Shown here: piece after piece, positions 1 through 7,249 of the stretch
Position numbering within the stretch: position 1 is the first letter of the stretch
Layout of the letters: every line of letters begins with the position of its first letter
Source: an uncultured Prevotella sp.
Lineage (GTDB): Bacteria; Bacteroidota; Bacteroidia; Bacteroidales; Bacteroidaceae
Assembly: GCA_937922435.1 (NCBI GenBank)
Contig: CAKZVT010000002.1
Location: 1 to 64,000, forward strand
Reading direction: 5' to 3'
DNA: 64,000 nucleotides
Notes under the pieces: generated by a model
What the model was told of the DNA's origin: nothing
The model's database searches: none
Seen by the model: only the letters and a program-made list of their open reading frames with translations
Position numbers and translations under genes: made by a program

Positions 1-133
1 GCTGCTGCGCGGCGGCCTGCGCCTGGCGTGCGCGGCGCGTCCTGTCGTCCTGCCGGTAAGGCACGGTCAGGGCGTAGCTTGCCGCGCTTACGGCAAACAA
101 CACCAGCAAAAGTCCGTATAAGATTTTCCTCAT
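1..133 (-). CDS. N-terminus of a secreted or membrane-anchored protein, possibly SprA (partial)
   Basis: The gene runs off the left edge, so only the first 44 codons are visible. It starts with an ATG at 133 and encodes a short basic start (MRKILYG), a hydrophobic stretch at about residues 5-21, then a polar segment rich in R, A and Q. This fits a signal peptide or N-terminal anchor. It lies downstream of ruvA on the same strand, separated by about 135 bases. In many Bacteroidetes, sprA (the giant type IX secretion outer-membrane translocon) follows ruvA, so SprA is the best guess. That rests on gene order plus the signal peptide, not on a recognised SprA motif. Confidence 0.45.
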   Translation of the reverse strand, partial: MRKILYGLLLVLFAVSAASYALTVPYRQDDRTRRARQAQAAAQQ

Positions 134-156
134 CAGCAAAACTGAACTAAATGAAT

Positions 157-264
157 AATGTATAATGAATAATGAAAAATCCGGCTTGGGCCTTGTTGTG
201 ATACATTAATTCATGGCACAACCGCGCACTGTTTTTCATTATTTATTTTTCATTATTCATTTTC
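157..264. repeat. AT-rich inverted repeat between ruvA and the partial gene
   Basis: The left arm (about 157-180, rich in ATAATGAATAATGAAAAAT) is roughly the reverse complement of the right arm (about 232-264, TTTTTCATTATTTATTTTTCATTATTCA). The arms could form a long, imperfect AT-rich hairpin after ruvA. A similar style of repeat occurs at 7100-7245 and 33857-34064. A role as terminator or RNA-stability element is inferred. Confidence 0.5.
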
Positions 265-268
265 ATAC

Positions 269-874
269 TTATTTTATCTGCTTCAACGCCAGTTTCACCA
301 CCTGCTCTACGGGCAACGAGGGCTGCTCTTTCAGTATGGCAACTACCACCTTGGCCGACGGTGCCGGAGCGAAACCGAGCATCGTGAGTGCGCCTACGGC
401 CTCGTCCTTAACCTCCTTGTCAACCTGCGGCTGCGCCTCGCCTGCCTGCACAGGCTGCTCGCCGGCTATGCCGAGGGCTGCGATTTTGTCCTTCAGGTCG
501 ACTATTATGCGCTGCGCCGTGCGCAGGCCGATGCCCTTGACGGTCTTCAGCATTTTCTCGTTGCCTGCCGAAATTACGCCGCACAGTTCGGCTGGCGTCA
601 TCTCGGAGAGTATCATGCGCGCCGTATTCGCGCCCACGCCTGACACCGTTATGAGCATCAGGAACATCTCCCTCTCCTCTTTCGAGGCGAAGCCGTACAG
701 CGTGTAAGCGTCTTCGCGTATGGCCTCGAAGGCGTACAGGCGCACGTCCTTACTGCCCTGTATGGCCGTATATGTGTTGAGCGTTATGTTAAGTCCGTAA
801 CCTACGCCGGCCGCCTCCACAACGGCATACGCCGGAGTAAGCTCGGCGAGTTCGCCCCTTACGTATTCTATCAT
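269..874 (-). CDS. ruvA: Holliday junction branch migration protein RuvA
   Basis: RuvA binds four-way DNA junctions as a tetramer and loads the RuvB motor for branch migration in recombinational repair. The 201-residue product has the family's usual length. It begins MIEYVRGELAELTPAYAVVE, the typical N-terminal OB-fold. Tandem helix-hairpin-helix segments follow (LITVSGVGANTARMILSE and LKTVKGIGLRTAQRIIVDL), then an acidic linker and the C-terminal domain III that contacts RuvB (VGALTMLGFAPAPSAKVV). The ATG at 874 gives this canonical N-terminus. No exact TAnnTTTG promoter was found just upstream. ruvB is not nearby, which is common. Confidence 0.96.
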   Translation of the reverse strand: MIEYVRGELAELTPAYAVVEAAGVGYGLNITLNTYTAIQGSKDVRLYAFEAIREDAYTLYGFASKEEREMFLMLITVSGVGANTARMILSEMTPAELCGVISAGNEKMLKTVKGIGLRTAQRIIVDLKDKIAALGIAGEQPVQAGEAQPQVDKEVKDEAVGALTMLGFAPAPSAKVVVAILKEQPSLPVEQVVKLALKQIK

Positions 875-1060
875 CGTCAGTAAAAATTACATTACACCTT
901 AAATAAAACGCACGTTACAGTGTTTTATTGCACGGCGTACACATTTTAGCCTGCCCATGCACCCTGCGGTTACGGGCGTTGTGGTATGAACCGTTTTGCG
1001 GAATGCAGTCAATCAGCAGGCATGGTATATGTACATATCATGCACGTTGACTGCGGATGA
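875..1060. other. Intergenic stretch upstream of ruvA, little recognisable content
   Basis: No gene was seen here. The only recognisable piece is GCGGATGAACC at about 1053-1063. It matches the terminal repeat of the elements at 5439-5716 and 32222-32432 and abuts a 22-base-period array. No second terminal repeat was found nearby, so it looks like a solo end. Confidence 0.4.
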
Positions 1061-1065
1061 ACCGT

Positions 1066-1148
1066 GAAAGGCCGTCTTTCGCATTGCAAAAGGCCATCAA
1101 TCGCACGCTAAAAGGCCGTCTTTTGCAAGCTAAAAGACGGCATTTTGC
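1066..1148. repeat. 22-bp-period repeat array A (4 units)
   Basis: Four 17-base units start at 1066, 1088, 1110 and 1132, separated by 5-base spacers (ATTGC, ACGCT, AAGCT). Unit forms include GAAAGGCCGTCTTTCGC and AAAAGGCCGTCTTTTGC. The last two units are inverted relative to each other and could form a GCCGTCTTTT/AAAAGACGGC hairpin. It is followed by a flank, CGCTGAATACCAGCACGTTAC, similar to flanks of other arrays. Confidence 0.9.
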
Positions 1149-1360
1149 AACACGCTGAATACCAGCACGTTACGCAACCGCCTGCATATAGGTGCGCGGA
1201 AGGGCTGTTCCTGCCGCTCAAAACGGCGTGCGTACCGTCACCGTTGCAGCCGCCTGCGAGGCTGGAAACCGACGTAAAAAAGCGCAAATTACCGTAAACG
1301 TTTACGTAGTTTTTTAGGAAATAATACAGTTTTTTTTGATATAGGTCAACTTATTTTGCC

Positions 1361-1476
1361 TAATTTTGCCCCCGTAACGAAGAGATTTTCAGAATTACAT
1401 GCTACATTGATACTAAAGACTAAGACATTCAAAAAGTGAAAAAAATTGCTCTGTCGGGATGACAGGGCATTTTTTT
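1361..1476 (+). ncRNA. Candidate small RNA or leader transcript with its own promoter and terminator
   Basis: A -7 element TAATTTTG lies at 1361-1368, with TTTG at 1335-1338. About 80 bases later there is an intrinsic terminator: stem TGCTCTGTC (1447-1455), loop GGGAT, stem GACAGGGCA (1461-1469), then a T-rich tract from 1470. The span between is non-coding on inspection. A separate promoter for the downstream gene follows at 1483-1490, so this unit looks like an independent RNA of about 100 bases. It was not assigned to a known family. Confidence 0.45.
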
Positions 1477-1482
1477 ATTTTG

Positions 1483-1490
1483 TACCTTTG
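1483..1490 (+). promoter_or_regulatory. -7 promoter element for the DUF3667 gene
   Basis: TACCTTTG matches the Bacteroidetes TAnnTTTG consensus and lies 35 bases before the ATG at 1525. It argues against the longer reading frame that would start at 1459, upstream of this promoter. Confidence 0.6.
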
Positions 1491-1524
1491 CAGACGTTTT
1501 TACGTATCTTCTTTAACTTGCAAC

Positions 1525-2487
1525 ATGTCAAATCCTTTTAAAAAGATAGCCGCGAGGTTCATCTCCGCATGGCAATGGGCAAGGCAAAAGGGCGCACGCT
1601 TCGCCGCTTGGCAGCGCAAGGGAGTGACGCCGCAGCCGCTCTCGGCCGACAGCCACGTATGCCTTAACTGCCGCACGACCTTCACCGGCAACTTCTGCCC
1701 GCGCTGCGGACAGTCGGCCTCGGTGTCGCGCTTCACGTTGCGCCACGCATTGAGCAAGACTTTGGAGGTGTGGGGATTAGGCAACCGCAGCCTGCCGCGC
1801 ACGCTCTGGCACCTCATCTACCGCCCCGGCCACATGATTGGCGACTATCTCGACGGCCGCCAGGCTCCGTATTTTCCTCCCGTCAAGATGCTCTTCCTCG
1901 TCACTACGGCGTTTGTCGTAACGCAGCATGTCGTCGCCCCCGGGGCGATGGACGAGTTTTATGCCGACGCTACATCGCGTCTGACCGAGCAGAAGGCCGA
2001 CATTCCCGACGGCGAAGGTGCATATTCAGGCAAGCGTTTTATGCTTGAAGGGATGAGCAACTTTCTCAATGCGTTTGAAAATGTTACCGACTTCTTCCGC
2101 CAAAACCAGGCAATAGAACTCATCTTGAGCCACAGCCTCTTCGCATTGATTACCATGCGCGTGTTCCGCCGGTCGCCGTTGCGGCCGAAGATGAACCTCA
2201 CCGAGTGCTTTTTCGCACAAATTCTAATAGCCAGCCAGCTTATGATGGTGTCGATAGTGTGCATCATCGCCACCCAAGGCAGCCGGTGGATTGACAACAT
2301 GTACGTCATGCCAACGTGGCTCCTGCTGCTCATCCTGCTGTACGACTACAAGCAACTGTACGGCTTCGGCCTGCTGCGCACGGCGTGGTACACCCTAAAA
2401 GTGCTCGTCGGCTGGTGGCTGCTGATGTTCCTGCTGCTTGTAGGCTGGATGTCGGCAAGCGTGGCGTGGACGGCGATAAACAATTAA
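1525..2487 (+). CDS. DUF3667 family membrane protein with an N-terminal zinc ribbon
   Basis: A 320-residue protein of unknown function. Residues 46-61 hold two CxxC knuckles (CLNC at 46-49 and CPRC at 58-61), a zinc ribbon. It is followed by the DUF3667-like segment (FTLRHALSKTLEVW through LIYRPGHMIGDYLDGRQAPYFPPVKMLFLVTTAF). The C-terminal half has several hydrophobic segments consistent with transmembrane helices. The ATG at 1525 is chosen because it follows the -7 element at 1483-1490. An in-frame ATG at 1459 would lie upstream of the transcript start. It is transcribed toward clpB, with a long inverted repeat between the two stop codons. The biochemical function is unknown. Confidence 0.8.
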   Translation: MSNPFKKIAARFISAWQWARQKGARFAAWQRKGVTPQPLSADSHVCLNCRTTFTGNFCPRCGQSASVSRFTLRHALSKTLEVWGLGNRSLPRTLWHLIYRPGHMIGDYLDGRQAPYFPPVKMLFLVTTAFVVTQHVVAPGAMDEFYADATSRLTEQKADIPDGEGAYSGKRFMLEGMSNFLNAFENVTDFFRQNQAIELILSHSLFALITMRVFRRSPLRPKMNLTECFFAQILIASQLMMVSIVCIIATQGSRWIDNMYVMPTWLLLLILLYDYKQLYGFGLLRTAWYTLKVLVGWWLLMFLLLVGWMSASVAWTAINN

Positions 2488-2489
2488 AA

Positions 2490-2584
2490 GGTGAGAAGGT
2501 GAGAGGGTGAGAAGGTGAGAAATCATGCCAAATATATTTCAAAAGCATAAATTTCTCACTTTCTCACCCTCTCACCTTCTCTCC
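2490..2584. terminator. Long inverted repeat between convergent genes
   Basis: The left arm (about 2490-2523, repeats of GGTGAGAAGGTGAGAG) pairs with the right arm (about 2551-2584, TTTCTCACTTTCTCACCCTC). It lies exactly between the stops of the DUF3667 gene (+) and clpB (-), so it probably ends transcription from both sides. Each arm is itself a short tandem repeat of GGTGAGA. Confidence 0.6.
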
Positions 2585-2590
2585 TTCAAA

Positions 2591-5179
2591 TCAGTTCCTG
2601 AACGTCAGTCCGCCGTCTCCCGCGTCAACGACGATGGGCTTCTGCCTGTCAACCGTGCCGCCAAGGAGCTGCTTGCTCAGGTCGTTGAGCATGTAACGCT
2701 GGATGGCACGCTTTACGGGACGCGCTCCGAACTCGGGGTCAAAGCCAGCCGATGCAAGGAAGCTGATGGCCGCCGGGGTGACATCGAGCGTCACGTCCTG
2801 CTGCTCAAGCATCTTCTTAACGCCGTTTACCTGGAGTTTTACAACGTCGGCGATTTGCTCCTGCGTCAGCGGAAGGAACATTATGGTCTCGTCGATACGG
2901 TTCAAGAACTCCGGACGGATGGTCTTCTTCAGCATCTCCATCACCGTTTTCTTAGTCTTCTCGATAACAGCGTCGCGGTTGGCAGCGGTTATGTGCTCGA
3001 ACTCCGACTGTATGTACTGGCTTCCGAGGTTAGAAGTCATTATGATGATGGTGTTCTTGAAGTTCACCGTGCGCCCCTTGTTGTCGGTCAGGCGACCGTC
3101 GTCCAATACCTGCAAGAGGATGTTGAACACGTCGGGATGCGCCTTCTCGATTTCATCGAAGAGCACAACGGAGTAAGGTTTGCGCCTTACCGCCTCGGTA
3201 AGTTGTCCGCCCTCGTCGTAGCCTACGTATCCCGGAGGCGCACCGATGAGCCTCGACACGCTGAACTTCTCTTGGTATTCGCTCATGTCGATACGTGTCA
3301 TCATCGTCTCGTCATTGAACAGATACTCGGCCAAAGCCTTCGCCAGCTCGGTCTTTCCTACACCGGTCGTACCGAGGAAGATGAACGACGCAATCGGTCT
3401 TTTCGGGTCTTGCAGGCCCGCGCGGCTGCGCCTTACGGCGTCGCTTACGGCCTCTATGGCCTCGTCTTGACCTATTACGCGCTTGTGAAGCTCCTCTTCA
3501 AGGTGCAGCAGCTTGTCCTTCTCGCTCTGCATCATCCGCGTAACGGGTATGCCGGTCCAGCGGCTTACCACCTCGGCGATGTCGTCCGCGGTCACCTCTT
3601 CACGTATCATGGCGTTGCCGTCCTGCGTCGAGCGCAGCTGCGCCTGTATGCTCTTGATGTCGTCTTCAAGCTGTTTCAGCTTGCTGTAACGTATTTCAGC
3701 CACGCGCTCATAGTTGCCTTCGCGCTCTGCACGCTCGGCTTCGAAGCGCAGTCGCTCCATCTGCTGCTTGTCCTGCTGTATTTTGTTGACGAGCGCCTTC
3801 TCGCCTTCCCACTTTGCGCGGAACGCCTTTTCCTTGTCGCGCAGCTCCGCAATGTCCTTGTCGAGCTGTGCGATTTTGGACTGGTCGTTCTCCCGTTTGA
3901 TGGCCTCGCGCTCTATTTCGAGCTGCTTCAGGCGTCGGGTTATTTCGTCAAGTTCCTCCGGCACGGAGTCACGTTCCATGCGGAGCTTGGCCGCGGCCTC
4001 GTCCATCAGGTCGATGGCCTTGTCGGGCAGGAAGCGGTCTGATATGTAACGCTCCGACAACTTGACGGCGGCTATGCACGCGTCGTCCTGTATACGCACC
4101 TTGTGGTGGTTCTCGTAGCGTTCCTTCAGGCCACGGAGGATGCTTATTGCGCTAAGTTCGTCAGGCTCGTCGACCATCACCGTCTGGAAACGACGCTCCA
4201 AAGCCTTGTCCTTCTCAAAGTATTTCTGATACTCGTTGAGCGTCGTCGCGCCTATTGAGCGCAGCTCGCCACGCGCCAATGCAGGCTTCAGTATGTTGGC
4301 GGCGTCCATCGCTCCCTCGCCGCCACCTGCCCCGACGAGGGTGTGTATTTCGTCGATGAAGAGGATGATGCGGCCCTCGGAGTTGGTAACTTCCTTGATT
4401 ACGCTCTTCAGACGCTCCTCAAACTCGCCCTTGTACTTGGCTCCGGCCACGAGCGCACCCATGTCGAGAGAGTACAGCTGCTTGTCTTTCAGGTTCTCGG
4501 GCACGTCGCCGCGCACTATACGCTCGGCCAGTCCCTCTACGATGGCCGTCTTACCAGTACCCGGCTCACCTATAAGTATAGGGTTGTTCTTTGTCCGTCG
4601 CGAGAGTATTTGCAGCACACGGCGTATTTCATCGTCACGTCCTATTACCGGGTCGAGCTTGCCCTGGCGTGCCTCTTCTACCAAGTTCTTGGCGTACTTC
4701 TCAAGACTTTGATAGTTGTCGTCAGCCGACTGCGACTGCACTTTCTGGCCTTGGCGCAGCTCGTTGATGGCCGCACGCATCTCCTTCTCCGTGCATCCGG
4801 CGTCCTTCAGTATGCGCGATGCGGTAGAGTTGACCGTAAGCAGAGCCAGCAAAAGCGGCTCCACGGAGACGAACTCATCGCCCATCTTGGCCGAGATGTC
4901 GGTCGAGCGTTGCAGCACTTCGTTGCTTTCGTTGCTCAAATAAGGCTGTCCGCCCTGCACGCGGGGCAACCGGCCGATTTCGCGGTCGAGCACGTTCTCC
5001 ACCTGCATGGCGTTCACGCCGAGCTTCTGGAAGATGAAGTTGGCCACGTCCTTGGCCTTCGCCATGACGCCTTTCAGCAGGTGTACCGGCTCGATGGCCT
5101 GCTGGCCGCCGCGCTGCGCGGTGTTGACCGCCTCCTGGACGGCCTCTTGCGCCTTGATTGTAAACTTGTCGAATGTCAT
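2591..5179 (-). CDS. clpB: ATP-dependent chaperone ClpB
   Basis: ClpB is a hexameric AAA+ disaggregase that rescues aggregated proteins together with DnaK. The 862-residue product has the full family layout: an N-terminal Clp-N repeat domain (MTFDKFTIKAQEAVQEAVNT), a first AAA+ domain with Walker A GEPGTGKTA and the pore/sensor region GAGGGEGAMDAANILKPALARGE, a coiled-coil M-domain (ITRRLKQLEIEREAIKREND onward), and a second AAA+ domain with Walker A GTTGVGKTE and pore motif GYVGYDEGG. The M-domain separates it from ClpA and ClpC. The ATG at 5179 is preceded by GGAGAAC, a good ribosome site. A longer frame extends upstream but has no support. Two GNCA-n-TGNC sites lie about 90-120 bases upstream and are also found at dnaK. 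Confidence 0.97.
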   Translation of the reverse strand: MTFDKFTIKAQEAVQEAVNTAQRGGQQAIEPVHLLKGVMAKAKDVANFIFQKLGVNAMQVENVLDREIGRLPRVQGGQPYLSNESNEVLQRSTDISAKMGDEFVSVEPLLLALLTVNSTASRILKDAGCTEKEMRAAINELRQGQKVQSQSADDNYQSLEKYAKNLVEEARQGKLDPVIGRDDEIRRVLQILSRRTKNNPILIGEPGTGKTAIVEGLAERIVRGDVPENLKDKQLYSLDMGALVAGAKYKGEFEERLKSVIKEVTNSEGRIILFIDEIHTLVGAGGGEGAMDAANILKPALARGELRSIGATTLNEYQKYFEKDKALERRFQTVMVDEPDELSAISILRGLKERYENHHKVRIQDDACIAAVKLSERYISDRFLPDKAIDLMDEAAAKLRMERDSVPEELDEITRRLKQLEIEREAIKRENDQSKIAQLDKDIAELRDKEKAFRAKWEGEKALVNKIQQDKQQMERLRFEAERAEREGNYERVAEIRYSKLKQLEDDIKSIQAQLRSTQDGNAMIREEVTADDIAEVVSRWTGIPVTRMMQSEKDKLLHLEEELHKRVIGQDEAIEAVSDAVRRSRAGLQDPKRPIASFIFLGTTGVGKTELAKALAEYLFNDETMMTRIDMSEYQEKFSVSRLIGAPPGYVGYDEGGQLTEAVRRKPYSVVLFDEIEKAHPDVFNILLQVLDDGRLTDNKGRTVNFKNTIIIMTSNLGSQYIQSEFEHITAANRDAVIEKTKKTVMEMLKKTIRPEFLNRIDETIMFLPLTQEQIADVVKLQVNGVKKMLEQQDVTLDVTPAAISFLASAGFDPEFGARPVKRAIQRYMLNDLSKQLLGGTVDRQKPIVVDAGDGGLTFRN

Positions 5180-5266
5180 ATTTTGTTCTCCTTTCTTTTT
5201 CCTTATTATGTGGTTTGCGTTATCCGTAAACCATAAGTTCAAAATGCGTGCCCGTGCGCCGAATGC

Positions 5267-5298
5267 GCCATTTTGTCTCTTTCGCATGCCAAAATGTC
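5267..5298. promoter_or_regulatory. Paired GNCA-n3-TGNC sites upstream of clpB
   Basis: GCCATTTTGTC (5267-5277) and GCCAAAATGTC (5288-5298) lie upstream of clpB. The second, 11 bases long, also occurs upstream of dnaK at 37763-37773. The context GAATGCGCC precedes the core at both genes. This suggests a shared stress operator; no regulator is known from this window. Confidence 0.5.
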
Positions 5299-5356
5299 TC
5301 ATATTGAACGGCAGTTGATAGCCGTTGCGTAACTGCTTGACTATCAACGGCTTTCC

Positions 5357-5438
5357 AATATGCCGTCTTTTAGCGTGCAAAAGACGGCCTTTTAGCCGCC
5401 GAAAGGTGGCCTTTTGCAATGCAAAAGACCGCCTTTGG
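5357..5438. repeat. 22-bp-period repeat array B (4 units)
   Basis: Units start at 5357, 5379, 5401 and 5423, an exact 22-base step. Cores include GCCGTCTTTTAGC, AAAAGACGGCCTTTTAGC and GAAAGGTGGCCTTTTGC. It is preceded by TTGACTATCAACGGCTTTCC, a flank shared with arrays F and G, and abuts the hairpin element that begins at 5439. Confidence 0.9.
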
Positions 5439-5716
5439 GGTTCATCCGCAAATCTTTTGGACGGCGCAAAAATATTTACCCCTTATTTTATCCATACACC
5501 CAATGAATATACCCTACCTTTAGCCAGGCGGTCGGTAACTGTCATTCCGCGCTCCGACGCGGAATCCAGTGAATGCAACCAGTATCGTTTGACGCTTTGG
5601 ATGTTTTCTGGATTCCGCGTCGGAGCGCGGAATGACAGTTACCGACCGCCTGGCTAAAGGTTGGATGTATTCATTAATGGACCATACATTCCGTCCAAAA
5701 GATTTGCGGATGAACC
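5439..5716. mobile_element. MITE-like hairpin element with terminal inverted repeats
   Basis: Perfect 26-base terminal inverted repeats begin with GGTTCATCCGCAAATCTTTT (5439-5464 and 5691-5716). Inside is a perfect 54-base inverted repeat (5516-5569 and 5608-5661) with a 38-base loop, containing GTCATTCCGCGCTCCGACGC. No transposase is present. A related, decayed copy is at 32222-32432, and the inner palindrome recurs at 40104-40223. No clear target duplication was seen; CCTTT on both sides may be chance. Confidence 0.8.
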
Positions 5717-5799
5717 ACCTTTCGCAAAACCAATGGTAAAAAGGTGATAAAACGACGGCGTAAAACAAGGTTTTTCTTTGCCGTTTACAGCGAATTATG

Positions 5800-5807
5800 T
5801 AACTTTG
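5800..5807 (+). promoter_or_regulatory. Promoter for hflX
   Basis: TAACTTTG at 5800-5807, with TTTG at 5777-5780 (19-base spacing), matches the Bacteroidetes -7/-33 promoter. It lies 32 bases before the ATG at 5840 and excludes the longer frame starting at 5744. Confidence 0.75.
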
Positions 5808-5839
5808 CATTATACTATACCACATCTGTAAACACGCGA

Positions 5840-7099
5840 ATGAAAGAATTTGTCATATCAGAGGCCAAGGCCGAAACGGCTGTCCTCGTGGGACTAATCA
5901 CACAGCAGCAGGACGAGGCCAAGACCAAGGAATACCTTGACGAACTGGAGTTTTTGGCCGACACCGCCGGGGCGGTGACCGTCAAACGCTTCACGCAGAA
6001 AATAGCAGGGCCTAACCAAACTACGTATGTAGGCAAGGGAAAGCTCGAGGAAATAAGGCAGTACATACGCGCCGAGGAGGAAGCCGAGAGGGAAATCGGA
6101 ATGGTGATTTTCGACGACGAGCTGTCGGCCAAGCAAATACGCAACATCGAAAACGAGCTGAAAGTGAAGATACTCGACCGCACATCGCTCATTCTCGACA
6201 TCTTCGCCATGCGCGCACAGACGGCCAACGCCAAGACACAAGTAGAGCTGGCGCAATACCGCTACATGCTGCCGCGCCTGCAACGGCTCTGGACCCACCT
6301 TGAACGACAGGGCGGCGGAAGCGGCTCGGGAGGAGGAAAAGGCTCGGTAGGACTGCGCGGCCCGGGCGAGACACAGCTCGAAATGGACCGCCGAATAATC
6401 CTACAGCGCATGTCGCTGCTGAAGCAACGCCTCGCCGAAATAGACAAGCAGAAGACCACGCAGCGCAAGAACCGCGGACGGCTAATACGCGTAGCCCTCG
6501 TAGGCTACACCAACGTGGGCAAGTCAACGCTGATGAACCTGCTCGCCAAAAGCGAGGTCTTCGCAGAAAACAAGCTCTTCGCCACGCTCGACACGACGGT
6601 GAGGAAGGTGACGATTGAGAACCTGCCGTTCCTGCTTGCAGACACTGTGGGCTTCATACGCAAGCTGCCCACCGACCTGGTGGACTCGTTCAAGAGCACG
6701 CTCGACGAGGTGCGCGAGGCCGACCTGCTGCTGCACGTCGTCGACATATCGCACCCTGACTTCGAGGAACAAATCAAAGTGGTGAACAACACGCTGAAAG
6801 ACCTCGGCTGCGCGGACAAGCCCTCGATGCTCATATTCAACAAGATAGACGCATACACATGGGTAGACAAAGAGCCTGACGACCTCACTCCGCCTACCAA
6901 GGAGAACATAACGCTCGACGAACTGAAGCGCACCTGGATGGCGAAACAGGGCGACAACTGCCTCTTCATATCGGCAAGGAACAAGACGAACATCGACGAA
7001 CTGCGCGACACCCTGTACAAACAGGTGCGCCAGCTGCACGTACAGAAGTACCCGTACAACGACTTCCTCTACCCCACAGATGTGGAAATGGAAAATTGA
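5840..7099 (+). CDS. hflX: GTPase HflX
   Basis: HflX is a ribosome-associated GTPase that splits stalled or heat-damaged 70S ribosomes. The 419-residue product has the N-terminal HflX domain (AETAVLVGLITQQQDEAKTKEYLDELEFLADTAG), the glycine-rich linker GGGSGSGGGKGSVGLRGPGE, and a G domain with G1 GYTNVGKST, G3 DTVGF, G4 NKID and G5 SAR. The start at 5840 follows a clear promoter and gives the usual N-terminus. It is divergent from clpB with a mobile-element-like hairpin in between. Nothing in it is unusual for the family. Confidence 0.96.
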   Translation: MKEFVISEAKAETAVLVGLITQQQDEAKTKEYLDELEFLADTAGAVTVKRFTQKIAGPNQTTYVGKGKLEEIRQYIRAEEEAEREIGMVIFDDELSAKQIRNIENELKVKILDRTSLILDIFAMRAQTANAKTQVELAQYRYMLPRLQRLWTHLERQGGGSGSGGGKGSVGLRGPGETQLEMDRRIILQRMSLLKQRLAEIDKQKTTQRKNRGRLIRVALVGYTNVGKSTLMNLLAKSEVFAENKLFATLDTTVRKVTIENLPFLLADTVGFIRKLPTDLVDSFKSTLDEVREADLLLHVVDISHPDFEEQIKVVNNTLKDLGCADKPSMLIFNKIDAYTWVDKEPDDLTPPTKENITLDELKRTWMAKQGDNCLFISARNKTNIDELRDTLYKQVRQLHVQKYPYNDFLYPTDVEMEN

Positions 7100-7245
7100 A
7101 AACGGAGAATTGAGAATTATGATTACCTTTACCAACAAGCGAGACACATATAAACAATAATCACCAAGTGGGAAAGTATCGCATCAAAAAGCAAGAGTAA
7201 TCATAATTTTCCATTCTCAACTATCAATTATCAATTAACTATAAC
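7082..7245. repeat. Inverted repeat after hflX, related to the 44-bp repeats at 33857-34064
   Basis: AATTGAGAATTATGATTACC (about 7109-7128) and its near reverse complement GTAATCATAATTTTCCATTCTCAA (about 7197-7220) flank a short spacer. The same words make up the tandem 44-base repeats at 33933-34064, so this is a dispersed repeat family. It may end hflX transcription. Confidence 0.55.
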
Positions 7246-7249
7246 GACC

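Noticed and set aside
2525..4042. A 505-codon open frame on the plus strand
   Set aside because: It lies antisense to clpB, has no family resemblance and arises from GC-rich codon usage. Similar long shadows opposite the M16 peptidase, kinase, ruvA and others were dropped.
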